Assembly: GCA_013178295.1 (NCBI GenBank)
Contig: JABLWW010000002.1
Span: forward strand, 310,001-374,000
Length of the DNA: 64,000 nucleotides
Direction of reading: 5' to 3'
DNA from: Anaerolineae bacterium
Lineage (GTDB): Bacteria; Chloroflexota; Anaerolineae; Anaerolineales; Anaerolineaceae
Position numbers and translations under genes: made by a program. Below are positions 40,348 to 48,927 of the stretch, in pieces; position 1 is the first letter of the stretch; every line of letters starts with the position of its first letter. The notes beneath the pieces were generated by a model. It was not told the origin of the DNA, ran no database searches, and worked only from the letters and a program-made list of their open reading frames with translations.

Positions 40348-41061
40348 ATGATGGATGATAAGACGATCCTGCAGGAAGCATTTACTGAGATGGCGCCGCG
40401 TTATGAAACGCTGGTTGACGGTGAGTTGAATCGATTCTGGGGGTGGCGTTATGATCAATTTATCAATCGTTTGCTTGAGGAAGTCGATATTGTTGATGGG
40501 CTAAGTGTTCTGGATGTAGCAACCGGTACTGCGATGATACCGAAGAAGCTTATTGGGCGTTATGGCGATTCGATACGCATTGTGGGGTTGGATATTACGC
40601 TGGCTATGTTACGGCGCGGTAAAAAGTTGTTAGACGACCCCAATGTGCGTCTGGTTTGTGGCTCAGCAATGACAATGCCATACGGAACGTGTTCTTTTGA
40701 TGTGGTTTTGTGTGGTCTTGCTACGCATCACATGGATATCCCTGTGTTGATTTCGGAGATAAGAAGGACGCTCAAACCAGGTGGAAAACTTACCATAGCT
40801 GATGTTGGTGGAAGCGCGGTATGGCGTATGCCGATTGTGCGGTTTTTTCTGAAGGTGATGGCTTTTATCTATTTTCTCACTGTTGAAAATGCCGCCAGAG
40901 CGTGGGCAGAAGCGGATGGCGTTTCTAATGTCCTGTGTGCCGAAGATTGGGCGAATTTACTTTCTCAAATGGGGTTTAAGGGGGTGACGGTTGTTGAACT
41001 CCCTTCTAAGTTCAAATGGATACCAAGTCCGTTATTAATAAAAGCAACCAGAGGAGGATAA
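40348..41061 (+). CDS. UbiE/COQ5-like SAM-dependent methyltransferase
   Basis: About 237 residues: MDDKTILQEAFTEMAPRYE at the start, motif I VLDVATGTAMIPKKL, IVGLDITLAMLRRG, VCGSAMTMPYGTCSFDVVLCGLATHHM and LKPGGKLTIADVGG. This matches the UbiE-like family acting on quinones or other lipid-like compounds. An alternative start is the TTG at 40291, which adds an unconserved hydrophobic N-terminus; 40348 or 40351 is more likely. The stop lies directly before the GH3-like start, so the methyltransferase and the GH3-like enzyme may act on related compounds. Confidence 0.75.
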   Translation: MMDDKTILQEAFTEMAPRYETLVDGELNRFWGWRYDQFINRLLEEVDIVDGLSVLDVATGTAMIPKKLIGRYGDSIRIVGLDITLAMLRRGKKLLDDPNVRLVCGSAMTMPYGTCSFDVVLCGLATHHMDIPVLISEIRRTLKPGGKLTIADVGGSAVWRMPIVRFFLKVMAFIYFLTVENAARAWAEADGVSNVLCAEDWANLLSQMGFKGVTVVELPSKFKWIPSPLLIKATRGG

Positions 41062-41063
41062 GA

Positions 41064-42659
41064 ATGACTTCAACAACACAAATGCTTGAGCAGGGGAGGA
41101 AAGCAGAAATATGGACAAAGTATTGTGGCTTTTTCGACCTCAGCGTTGATGATTTTATGGAGATTCAGAATCGTTTGTTGCTGGAGCAGCTGTACATATT
41201 GCATGGCAGCCAGATAGGAAAGAAATTGCTTGGCGAAAAGACGCCAAAAAGCATTGAGGAATTCAGATGTAATGTGCCATTGACCAAGTATGGAGATTAT
41301 GCGGATTTCCTGTTGGAAAGAAGGGAAGATGGCTTGCCTGTTAAACCATTTATGTGGTCGCGCACGTCTGGAAGATCAGGCGAATATGAGTGTAAATGGG
41401 TGCCCTATACGCGGGAGATGTACGATCATCTTGGAGAAATTACGGTAGGGGCTATGATATTGGCTTCTTGTAAGTATAAGGGGGATGTATCCCTTGCTGT
41501 GAACGACAGGGTGCTTCTGGCGACGGCTCCGCCGCCGTATGTTTCTGGTTTGCTTAGTCGTTCAACGGAGGAGCAAATGGCGTTGAAGTTTCTGCCCCCC
41601 ATTGCTGTTGGCGAAAAGATGGACTATGCCGAAAGGATAGCGCTTGGCTTTAAACTGGCGTTGCGCGAAGGGATGGATTATTTTTATGGGATTGCCAGTG
41701 TACTTGTGCGCATGGGGCAGCAGTTTGAGCAAGGCTCGGGTAAGACTAAGTTTTCGCTAGATATGCTTCATCCCAGTGTCCTTAGCAGGGTTTTGCGTGG
41801 TGCAGCAATTGCCCGACTGAATAAACGCGCCATGCTCCCGCGTGATATTTGGAGCCTGAAAGGAATTATGACAGGGGGAACGGATACGGTAGTCTATAAG
41901 GATAAGATAGAATACTATTGGGGAAGGAAACCGTTGGAAGGGTATGCCTGTACGGAAGGGGGTACCATGGCGATGCAGGCATGGAATTGTAAAGGGATGA
42001 CGTTTGTTCCCGATGCAGTTTTTTTGGAGTTTATTCCCTACTCAGAATATCAAAAGAATAAGCTTGACCCTTCTTATCAGCCCTCTACACGTCTGATGAG
42101 CGAGCTTGAACCGGGAATCTACGAGCTGGTGTTTACGAATTTTTATGGTGGGGTTTTTACCCGCTACCGTGTAGGTGATCTGTTTGAAGTGATCGCTATG
42201 CGTGATGATGAGTTAGGGGTTGCGTTGCCGCAGTTTCGATTTTACTCGCGCGCAGACGATATTATTGATCTGAGCGGTTTTGCGAGATTGACCGAGAAGG
42301 CAATCTGGCAATCCATTCAAATGACAGGGCTCAGTTATCAGGACTGGGTGGCGCGCAAAGAGGTGGTAAATGGCAAGTCAGTTCTGCATTTGTATATCGA
42401 ATTAAAGGCGCAACAAGATGTTGTGGAAAAGGATGAAGTAATCGAAGGTATTAAGCAAGGACTTCGCAATATTATTCCAGAGGTAAATGATCTTGAAAAT
42501 ATTTTAGGAAACAATTATTTGCTGATTACCTGGCTGCCGCCTGATAGTTTTGCAAACTATATGAAAGCGCAACAGCTTGCTGGTGCTGACTTGGCACATA
42601 TAAAACCCCCTCATATGCAGCCTTCGGATAAAATTATGCAGAGGCTTCTTCCTGTGTAG
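41064..42659 (+). CDS. GH3-like acyl-amido synthetase (ANL-type adenylating enzyme)
   Basis: About 531 residues. Landmarks of GH3 proteins are FRCNVPLTKYGDYADFL, SRTSGRSGEYECKWVPYT (phosphate loop), ARLNKRAMLPRDIWSLKGIMTGGT, the adenylate-binding YACTEGGTMAMQAW, LEPGIYELVFTNFYGGVFTRYRVGDLFEV and a C-terminal FYSRADDIIDLSGFARLTEKAI. GH3 enzymes adenylate a carboxylate (indole-3-acetate or jasmonate in plants) and join it to an amino acid. Bacterial members are of unknown substrate. ATG 41064 follows GAGGAGGATAAGA. It lies two bases downstream of the methyltransferase stop and 16 bases before the HD-GYP gene. Confidence 0.85.
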   Translation: MTSTTQMLEQGRKAEIWTKYCGFFDLSVDDFMEIQNRLLLEQLYILHGSQIGKKLLGEKTPKSIEEFRCNVPLTKYGDYADFLLERREDGLPVKPFMWSRTSGRSGEYECKWVPYTREMYDHLGEITVGAMILASCKYKGDVSLAVNDRVLLATAPPPYVSGLLSRSTEEQMALKFLPPIAVGEKMDYAERIALGFKLALREGMDYFYGIASVLVRMGQQFEQGSGKTKFSLDMLHPSVLSRVLRGAAIARLNKRAMLPRDIWSLKGIMTGGTDTVVYKDKIEYYWGRKPLEGYACTEGGTMAMQAWNCKGMTFVPDAVFLEFIPYSEYQKNKLDPSYQPSTRLMSELEPGIYELVFTNFYGGVFTRYRVGDLFEVIAMRDDELGVALPQFRFYSRADDIIDLSGFARLTEKAIWQSIQMTGLSYQDWVARKEVVNGKSVLHLYIELKAQQDVVEKDEVIEGIKQGLRNIIPEVNDLENILGNNYLLITWLPPDSFANYMKAQQLAGADLAHIKPPHMQPSDKIMQRLLPV

Positions 42660-42675
42660 CCGCGCTTTGCTTTAA

Positions 42676-45126
42676 ATGATCTTCAATATCAATTCCCTGG
42701 TCACGTTGCTGGCTTTTGTAAATTATGGGGTTCTGTTTATGCTTGTAGCAACTAGCCGGCCGCAGACCAGGGAGCGCCGGCAGTTTCGTTGGTATTTGCT
42801 GGCAATGTCTTTATGGTCTGCAAGTGCCTCACTGGTGTTCATTGACATTGAGCGCACGGGCTTGTGGTTTCATATCATGATCTCGGCGGCTGTAAGTTCA
42901 ATGGTCTGGATATTTTTCTTTGTTCAGACGGTGGTGGGGCAAAAGAGAAGATGGGCGGAGTGGGTATACTGGTATGCTGGTATAGCCGTTTTTTTCATCC
43001 TCTTTACAGACTGGGTTGTTCGCTCTGCTTATGTGGAGGGGGGCGTTATCCATTATGAATTTACCCCGGCGATTATCTTTGTGGCGGGGCCAGGTTATGG
43101 GTTGACACTGTATAGCCTGCTCGAACTGGCAAAAGGGTATCGTAGGACAAAGAATGAAACCGAAAAAAATCGCCTGCGGTATCTTGTGTTGGGGCTGGCA
43201 ATTGTTGTCGTTGCTTCGCTGATTAATTGGACGCCGTTGGGCAAATATCCTATAGACGTTGCGGGAAATGGTATCAGCGCTCTGCTGATTGCTTATGCGA
43301 TTTTGCGCCATAAATTGCTCGACATTTCTGTTGTCATTCGAAAAGGGCTTCTTTACTCGATCCCCACTACAATAGTGGGGGCAGTTTATTTTCTCATCAT
43401 CTCCTTATCTTTGAATGTGCTCAGGCTTTATACAGGAAGTTTTTCGGGATTTAAGTTATTCCTTGTCTCTCTGTTCGTGGCGGTCTTGACTGCGTTGATT
43501 GCTCAGCCGTTTCATCAGCGGGCACAGTTGTGGATAGACAGACTGTTCTTTCGCGAAAAGTACGATCTCAATCTCATGTTGCGCAGGGTCAGTGCTGCAA
43601 CTGCCCTGGTTGTTGATCTGGATAAGCTGGTTTCTATCATTCTCGATGATATTACCAGTTCATTGCATCTGCGCAGAACAGTGTTGCTTTTGAAGCGCGG
43701 GGCAAGCGGCGAGTACTCGATGATTGCCTCTAGAGGCTTGGAGCATTCGGAGAGCTTAAGTTTGCGGCATAATCACCCGGTTGTTATCTGGCTGGAGAAT
43801 GAGAAAAGCACATTGTCGCGCAATGATCTGGATGTTCTTCCCTTCTTTCGCTCTCTATGGGGAGACGAGAAAGGGGAACTGGAGCGCTTTGGCGCAGAAT
43901 TGTTTGTGCCTTTGTACGGCAAAGGGAGTCTGCTGGGCATTTTTGTCTTTGGGGCTAAGCTTTCTGAGGAGAGCTATACCAATGATGACTGTATTGCGTT
44001 AATGACATTGGCAAATCAGACTGCTGTGGCGATACAGAATGCATTGATGTTCTCGGAAATTAATGATGCCTTGAAACGCGAGCAACAGTTGAGCGAAGTT
44101 GCGCAAACGTTAAGCAGCGCTTTAGATTTGAATACGATCTTGTCTCGAGTTACCCGTTTGGCGGCAGAGATGGTCTATGCTGACGCGTCTATCACGTATC
44201 TTGACAGCATCAATATTAGTGACTCATCGCGGAGGGTGTTTGATTTTTATCAAAAAGGCTTTGATGAAAGCATCCGCTCAGAGGTTCAAGAATTATCGCA
44301 ACAGGTGCTTGCCAGCGGCAAGTCAATGGTCATCTCAAGGTATTTATCATCTGGTTCGTCGGCATTTATCTGGAAGGAAAGCGGGCTGCGGGATGGGCTT
44401 TGTGTCCCTCTGGTTGCTAGCGAGAGGGTGATTGGTACGCTGTCGCTGATCAGCAATTCGCGTGAGGTAGAGTTTGGCAGTCGCGATCTGGCATTGGCGG
44501 AGGCAATTGGTCGCCTGGCTGGTGTTGCAATTCAGAACGCAATGCTTTATGAAGAACTGCGTGATTCATTTATTCAAACTATTTCGGCGCTTGCCAACGC
44601 GATGGAAGTGCGGGATAACTATACACAACAACACAGTGATACGATGGTGCGTTGGGCAGTGGAGACCGGTCGTTTGCTGGGGTGTAATGAGGAGCAGCTG
44701 GATTTGCTGTCCTGGGCGGCGCTGCTACATGATATTGGCAAGATCGGGGTGCCAGATGAAATTTTACACAAACCCCAGAAATTGACCCAGCAGGAGATGA
44801 ATGTGGTGTATATGCACCCAGTATTTGGGGCAAATATTATCCAGCCTGTGAGGAGATTGGAGAAAGTTGCCCCAATTGTACGGGCGCACCATGAGCGTTA
44901 TGATGGTAATGGCTACCCGGACCGGCTGCGCGGCGAGAATATTCCCCTGGAGGCAAGAATATTAAGCGCCGTAGATGCCTACAGCGCCATGATAGACGAG
45001 AGAATTTACCGAAAGGCGTATACCCAAGCGGAAGCTATTGCAGAATTGCAACGTTGCGCTGGGACTCAATTTGACCCGCTGGTGGTGAAAGCTTTGATTG
45101 CAGTATTAGGTTCTCAAACAGAATGA
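42676..45126 (+). CDS. 7TM-GAF-GAF-HD-GYP signalling protein
   Basis: An 816-residue membrane protein. About 7 helices in the first 250 residues form a 7TM-type sensor; two GAF-like regions follow (about 310-460 and 475-620). The C-terminal HD-GYP domain (about 630-810) has intact residues: HDIGKIGVPD (His685, Asp686), HPVFG, HHERYDGNGYP (His738, His739, GYP about 746-748) and DAYSAM. HD-GYP proteins hydrolyse cyclic di-GMP, so this is a probable phosphodiesterase controlled by an external signal. ATG is preceded by no strong Shine-Dalgarno. It is third in the methyltransferase-GH3 operon. Confidence 0.9.
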   Translation: MIFNINSLVTLLAFVNYGVLFMLVATSRPQTRERRQFRWYLLAMSLWSASASLVFIDIERTGLWFHIMISAAVSSMVWIFFFVQTVVGQKRRWAEWVYWYAGIAVFFILFTDWVVRSAYVEGGVIHYEFTPAIIFVAGPGYGLTLYSLLELAKGYRRTKNETEKNRLRYLVLGLAIVVVASLINWTPLGKYPIDVAGNGISALLIAYAILRHKLLDISVVIRKGLLYSIPTTIVGAVYFLIISLSLNVLRLYTGSFSGFKLFLVSLFVAVLTALIAQPFHQRAQLWIDRLFFREKYDLNLMLRRVSAATALVVDLDKLVSIILDDITSSLHLRRTVLLLKRGASGEYSMIASRGLEHSESLSLRHNHPVVIWLENEKSTLSRNDLDVLPFFRSLWGDEKGELERFGAELFVPLYGKGSLLGIFVFGAKLSEESYTNDDCIALMTLANQTAVAIQNALMFSEINDALKREQQLSEVAQTLSSALDLNTILSRVTRLAAEMVYADASITYLDSINISDSSRRVFDFYQKGFDESIRSEVQELSQQVLASGKSMVISRYLSSGSSAFIWKESGLRDGLCVPLVASERVIGTLSLISNSREVEFGSRDLALAEAIGRLAGVAIQNAMLYEELRDSFIQTISALANAMEVRDNYTQQHSDTMVRWAVETGRLLGCNEEQLDLLSWAALLHDIGKIGVPDEILHKPQKLTQQEMNVVYMHPVFGANIIQPVRRLEKVAPIVRAHHERYDGNGYPDRLRGENIPLEARILSAVDAYSAMIDERIYRKAYTQAEAIAELQRCAGTQFDPLVVKALIAVLGSQTE

Positions 45127-45135
45127 GGTAATGCT

Positions 45136-45276
45136 TCAGAACAAAAAGAGCACAGTGATGAGGAGCGAGGTTAGCACTACCGCAGCGATGCCAACTTTAT
45201 AAACTACCTTGGCTGGCCATTGAATTTGTCCCACCAGTTTTTCGATTACTTGATTGTCAATGTATGTCTCGAACAT
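45136..45276 (-). CDS. Small single-span membrane protein
   Basis: A 46-residue protein beginning MFETYIDNQVIEKLVGQI with a membrane helix VGIAAVVLTSLLITVLFLF at the end. AAAGAGGGAACC directly precedes the ATG, which makes 45276 a better start than 45330. Only the frame, the ribosome-binding site and the helix support it. Function unknown. Confidence 0.5.
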   Translation of the reverse strand: MFETYIDNQVIEKLVGQIQWPAKVVYKVGIAAVVLTSLLITVLFLF

Positions 45277-45429
45277 GGTTCCCTCTTTGCGGATATTTGG
45301 ATGAAAAAAGAACTTTAGAGATTGAGGCAATATCCATTGTAAGATAAAAGAGGTATTTTTGAATTAACAGAATTGTTAGGTGTGGTGTTTGTGGACCTTT
45401 TTGCCGGGGGCTTATGCAACAGAATTCGA

Positions 45430-45457
45430 TTGACATGAATAGGTTCTCAAGTATAAT
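45430..45457 (+). promoter_or_regulatory. Consensus promoter of tRNA-Arg(TCG)
   Basis: TTGACA (45430-45435) and TATAAT (45452-45457) with a 16-base spacer, start about 45464, five bases before the tRNA. Confidence 0.8.
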
Positions 45458-45468
45458 GGAGCTTGATA

Positions 45469-45541
45469 GCCCCCGTAGCTCAATGGACAGAGCGCCTGAC
45501 TTCGAATCAGTAGGTTCAGAGTTCGAATCTCTGCGGGGGCG
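45469..45541 (+). tRNA. tRNA-Arg (anticodon TCG)
   Basis: A 73-base cloverleaf: acceptor GCCCCCG / CGGGGGC with discriminator G, D arm GCTC...GAGC, anticodon loop CTTCGAA giving TCG, T arm CAGAG TTCGAAT CTCTG. The outermost pair of the anticodon stem is a C-T mismatch. No CCA is encoded. Confidence 0.93.
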
Positions 45542-45607
45542 CTGAGAAATAGCTTGCGGCTGCCAGAAAAGCGCGTGTATGGCTTGTTGCGCGTTTGGAG
45601 GCTATTT

Positions 45608-45817
45608 ATGTTTGCCCTTCCTAATTTTCTTACGATCCAAGAAGCTGCCCGCAAACATGGGTTGGATGAAGCCCGCCGTCATAGAGGTATTACGCTTCCC
45701 GCAGCGGTTCTACCGGTGTCTCGCTTGCGGTTGGTGTGCGCGAGGGCAGGCGTGTGGGGGGTGATGGTGGGAGATGTGGTAGGGGCGGGTTGTGTGGGCG
45801 TGAGCGTTACCAAATAG
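45608..45817 (+). CDS. Small frame with excisionase-like helix-turn-helix start (possible remnant)
   Basis: A 69-residue frame between the two tRNA-Arg genes. GGAGG sits eight bases before ATG. The first 30 residues include FLTIQEAARKHGLDEARRH, reminiscent of the excisionase/HTH_17 type, while the rest (G/V-rich) does not look like protein of any family and the frame may be shifted. It could be a degraded DNA-binding gene from a mobile element that used the tRNA region, or simply chance. The rest of the gap 45542-45893 shows nothing. Confidence 0.25.
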   Translation: MFALPNFLTIQEAARKHGLDEARRHRGITLPAAVLPVSRLRLVCARAGVWGVMVGDVVGAGCVGVSVTK

Positions 45818-45893
45818 CATTCCACACCGTATGTACAAAAGCCCCCGTGTGATCCTGACGGGTGTGGTTTGTTTGACGTGTTACTGGTGAGAG

Positions 45894-45965
45894 CGCGCCT
45901 GCCGAGACTCGAACTCGGGCCTCTGCCTCCGGAGGGCAACGTGATGTCCACTTCACTACAGGCGC
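45894..45965 (-). tRNA. tRNA-Arg (anticodon CCG)
   Basis: A 72-base cloverleaf on the - strand: acceptor GCGCCTG / CAGGCGC, discriminator G, anticodon loop CTCCGGA giving CCG, T loop TTCGAGT. CCA is not encoded. Confidence 0.93.
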
Positions 45966-45975
45966 AGTTGCGATT

Positions 45976-45984
45976 ATTGTATCA
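45976..45984 (-). promoter_or_regulatory. Extended -10 element ahead of tRNA-Arg(CCG)
   Basis: On the - strand TGATACAAT fits the TGnTATAAT pattern; the start would be near 45969, four bases before the tRNA. There is no good -35 box, as is usual for extended -10 promoters. Confidence 0.45.
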
Positions 45985-46824
45985 CAAGTTGTGTATTTGT
46001 TCTTCGATCCAGGTACGCACAAAGTCTAATACCTGGATTTTTTCGGGTTCGTTGTGCAGTTCGTGATACATGTCTTCCCATAACTTGAACGTTACCATCC
46101 CAGCAGCATTCTTTGCAAATTGGATGGTGGCTTGCGGGTTGATCACCCGGTCGGCACTGCCTTGTTGCAATAACAGGGGGATATCAAAATGCATTGGTTT
46201 TGCCAGCAACTCCTGCCCTGAACGGATGATATCCAGCCCTAGTCTGGCGGAGACCTGCGTGTGATACAGCCTGTCCTCGCGGACGGCTTTGAGGATTTGG
46301 TCATCTTTGGATAAACCGCTGAGGTCAAGGCCGTTGTTCATGGAAAAAGCGGGCAAAAGGTTATACAGCACTTTTGCCAATGTCATTTTCCAGTCTGGCA
46401 CCAGCTGTGCGGGTGCCAGCCCTGGGGATGAAGCAATGATCCCAGCCAGGTTGGTTGGTCGGCGTTTTTGGTAATAGTAGAGCACCAGGTTGCCACCCAT
46501 ACTGTGTCCATAGAGAAAAACCGGTTTAGCGGCAAAATCGCGCTTTGCGAGATCAATCATACATTGGATATCATCCAGAATCTGCATAAAAGAGACGGCG
46601 TGTCCACGCGCTCCGGGTGTGTTTCCATGCCCACGCAGGTCGAAAGCTAACATGGTCATACCATGCTGCGTAAAGTACTGTGCCACATGCTGGTAGCGGC
46701 TGCTATGCTCTCCCAAACCATGCACCAGGATAATTACGGCGCGTGCATCTGTTTCGCTATCCCATCTCTGGGTAAACAGTTTCATTCCGTCGGTGGATTG
46801 GATTGTGCCGGTGGTATGTTTCAT
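45982..46824 (-). CDS. Monoacylglycerol-lipase-like alpha/beta hydrolase
   Basis: A 280-residue hydrolase of the lysophospholipase/monoacylglycerol lipase group: VHGLGEHSSRY (oxyanion loop), FDLRGHGNTPGARGH, YGHSMGGNL (nucleophile Ser), QQGSADRVINP (Asp), MYHELHNEPEK (His). All catalytic residues are present. There is no signal peptide, so it is probably cytosolic, acting on acyl esters of glycerol or lysolipids. The start at 46824 follows AGGGAGAAATTGTT; the in-frame start at 46872 has no ribosome-binding site and an unconserved N-terminus. Confidence 0.87.
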   Translation of the reverse strand: MKHTTGTIQSTDGMKLFTQRWDSETDARAVIILVHGLGEHSSRYQHVAQYFTQHGMTMLAFDLRGHGNTPGARGHAVSFMQILDDIQCMIDLAKRDFAAKPVFLYGHSMGGNLVLYYYQKRRPTNLAGIIASSPGLAPAQLVPDWKMTLAKVLYNLLPAFSMNNGLDLSGLSKDDQILKAVREDRLYHTQVSARLGLDIIRSGQELLAKPMHFDIPLLLQQGSADRVINPQATIQFAKNAAGMVTFKLWEDMYHELHNEPEKIQVLDFVRTWIEEQIHNL

Positions 46825-46902
46825 AACAATTTCTCCCTGTGTGGAAATTCGAGATTTGACACGATTATACATGGAATTTGGGTTTACTTTGGTAGCAAGG
46901 GA

Positions 46903-46940
46903 TAAAAAATCCCCAGGGATATGGTCGTTTTCCCTGGGGG
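46903..46940 (-). terminator. Rho-independent terminator after the ABC operon
   Basis: Stem CCCCAGGGA / TCCCTGGGG (46939-46931 and 46919-46911 on the - strand) with an 11-base loop, followed by ATTTTTT. It ends the NEW3-ABC operon. Confidence 0.88.
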
Positions 46941-46967
46941 AGTAGTGAATCTTATGATGAGGATGGT

Positions 46968-47954
46968 CTAAGCTCGTATTTCCTGCCGCTGGAAAAGAAC
47001 ATACCCAAGCGCAAAGAGCAGGATGGTGGCAGCGATCAATCCGGTCAACTGCGGCCAGATGAGAATGAGGCTCTGGTCAAGTGGAAGGGGAGTGCCGAGG
47101 ATGGCGCCCTGGAGCTGGATGGGGGTTACAAAGCCAAGCGAACGCACCGCCGGGTTGAGCAGGGCAATCATCGATTCGGCGTACAGTGTGGTTGGTGAGA
47201 AGCGCGAGAGCGTAAGACCAATGATGGATTGACGCAGTATCTCTTCTTGGAAGCCGTAATAGACGGGCGACAGAATTTGCGCCAGGATGCCGGCGATGAT
47301 TTCCCAGAAGACCATGAAGAAGAGCCAGACAGCAATGGAAGCTAATGCGGCAGTGGCAGTCTGGCGGAAGATGGTAGAAAAGACCATAGAAAGCGCCAGC
47401 CAGATGCCGCCATAGAATATCGTTGCAATCAGGAAAATGAGGCTGCGCGCCACTTCTTCGGTGCTGGGTGGCAGACCCAGCCCAAGTATTCCCAGCCCGA
47501 TAATCAGCAGCCAGATAGCGGTATAAACCAGCGCCTGGGTGAAAAAGCCCGCCAGAAATTTTCCCAGCAGAAGAGCGTCCCTGTAAATGGGTTGCGCCAG
47601 GATGCGGGACATGGTGCGGCGGCTGAACTCGCCGTTAATGGAATCAAAAGCCAGCGCAATGGCGATCAACGGGACAAGAAATCCGAGAAATCCCACAAAC
47701 GCCGGCAGAGGTTCGCGTGCGGCAGTGAACAGCTTGAGAAACAGAAAGCGGTCTTCGCTGACCGAATCGCGCAGGTTCTGCATGGCAGCATAGACAGTGC
47801 CAGCGGCGGTAAGCACAATTAGAATCTCAAGAATGCGCATACGGGCGCTGGTCAGATGATCTGCCATTTCTTTGGCGATGACAGCGCCCAGTCCTGTCCA
47901 GGGGGATCCGGAGCGCGCACGTTGTTTTGGTATGGAACTTTCAGGCAGAGACAT
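46968..47954 (-). CDS. ABC-2 type transporter permease
   Basis: A 328-residue protein with about six hydrophobic helices, starting after a soluble N-terminus ([25 protein letters not shown]). It has [21 protein letters not shown] at the first cytoplasmic loop, which is the common ABC-2 signature, and an outer loop of about 60 residues before the last helix pair. It partners the ATPase whose gene overlaps its start by 14 bases. The substrate is unknown; export of a lipid, drug or polymer is typical. Confidence 0.88.
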   Translation of the reverse strand: MSLPESSIPKQRARSGSPWTGLGAVIAKEMADHLTSARMRILEILIVLTAAGTVYAAMQNLRDSVSEDRFLFLKLFTAAREPLPAFVGFLGFLVPLIAIALAFDSINGEFSRRTMSRILAQPIYRDALLLGKFLAGFFTQALVYTAIWLLIIGLGILGLGLPPSTEEVARSLIFLIATIFYGGIWLALSMVFSTIFRQTATAALASIAVWLFFMVFWEIIAGILAQILSPVYYGFQEEILRQSIIGLTLSRFSPTTLYAESMIALLNPAVRSLGFVTPIQLQGAILGTPLPLDQSLILIWPQLTGLIAATILLFALGYVLFQRQEIRA

Positions 47955-48891
47955 GTTCCACCTCCTTGAAATATTGGGTGTAAATGGCGTCCAGGCTCTG
48001 CATTTCCATGCTCAGGCGAATAATCCTGCCGCCAGCGGAGATTGCAGCGCTGAGGGCTTCTGTGCGCAGGTCGTTTTGTGCTTCGATTTCATAGACATTT
48101 GCGCGGGGCAGTGATACCTTGACGGCACCCGGCAAACTTTGCAAAGCGGCTTCGATTTTGGGTGTCGATTGGTCAACCTCAATTTGAATGCGGTAGGCGC
48201 CTCCAAGAATGCGCCTGGCAAGTTCATCAACGCTGCCTTCGAGAACCATTTTGCCGCGATGAAAGAGCCCGACCCGGTCACAGGTCTCCTGTACCTGATG
48301 GAGCAAGTGAGAAGATAGGAGCAGGGTGATTCCCTCTTCTTTTCGCAATGAGCGGATCATATCCAGAAACTCATGCGCTCCTTCCGGATCAAGCCCTTGT
48401 GTGGGCTCATCCATGATAATTACTTTGGGTTGCTTGATAAGAACATCGGCAACGCCAAGACGCTGACGCATTCCTCTCGAGAAGGTGCCCACGCGTTTTT
48501 CGGATAGTTTGTGCAGCCCAACGCGTTGCAGCACAGCATCAATGCGTTTATAAGCTTCCTGACGTGGTATACCGTTTAACTTGGCAATATACATCAAGTT
48601 CTCCCAAGCGGTCAGTTCGTCATAAAAACCGACCTGATCGGGCATGTAGCCAACACGGGCTTTCACACCCAAAGGGTCCCGGGAAGGGTCAACTCCGAGT
48701 ACATTGACAGTGCCCGATGTTGGTTCGGTAAGACCTAATAGCATCAGAATGGTGGTGGTCTTCCCAGCGCCATTTGGTCCAAGCAGCCCAAAAATTTCAC
48801 CTTGTTTGATAGACAGGTTCAGGGCGTCGACAGCGGTGAAACTGCCATATTTTTTTGTCAGATCTCTGGTCTCAATAACAAGATCGTTCAT
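47941..48891 (-). CDS. ABC transporter ATP-binding protein
   Basis: A 316-residue ATPase: Walker [10 protein letters not shown] (38-46), Q loop [12 protein letters not shown], signature FSRGMRQRL (about 137-145), Walker [16 protein letters not shown] (Asp161, Glu162) and a His switch [13 protein letters not shown]. After about 215 the C-terminal extension (about 100 residues) is of the type found in exporter ATPases of the DrrA/CcmA kind. It is second in the operon with a NEW3-domain protein and the permease. Confidence 0.93.
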   Translation of the reverse strand: MNDLVIETRDLTKKYGSFTAVDALNLSIKQGEIFGLLGPNGAGKTTTILMLLGLTEPTSGTVNVLGVDPSRDPLGVKARVGYMPDQVGFYDELTAWENLMYIAKLNGIPRQEAYKRIDAVLQRVGLHKLSEKRVGTFSRGMRQRLGVADVLIKQPKVIIMDEPTQGLDPEGAHEFLDMIRSLRKEEGITLLLSSHLLHQVQETCDRVGLFHRGKMVLEGSVDELARRILGGAYRIQIEVDQSTPKIEAALQSLPGAVKVSLPRANVYEIEAQNDLRTEALSAAISAGGRIIRLSMEMQSLDAIYTQYFKEVEHVSA

Positions 48892-48927
48892 ACCCTGTCC
48901 TCCTTTTGTGGCAGGTGCTCAAATAGA

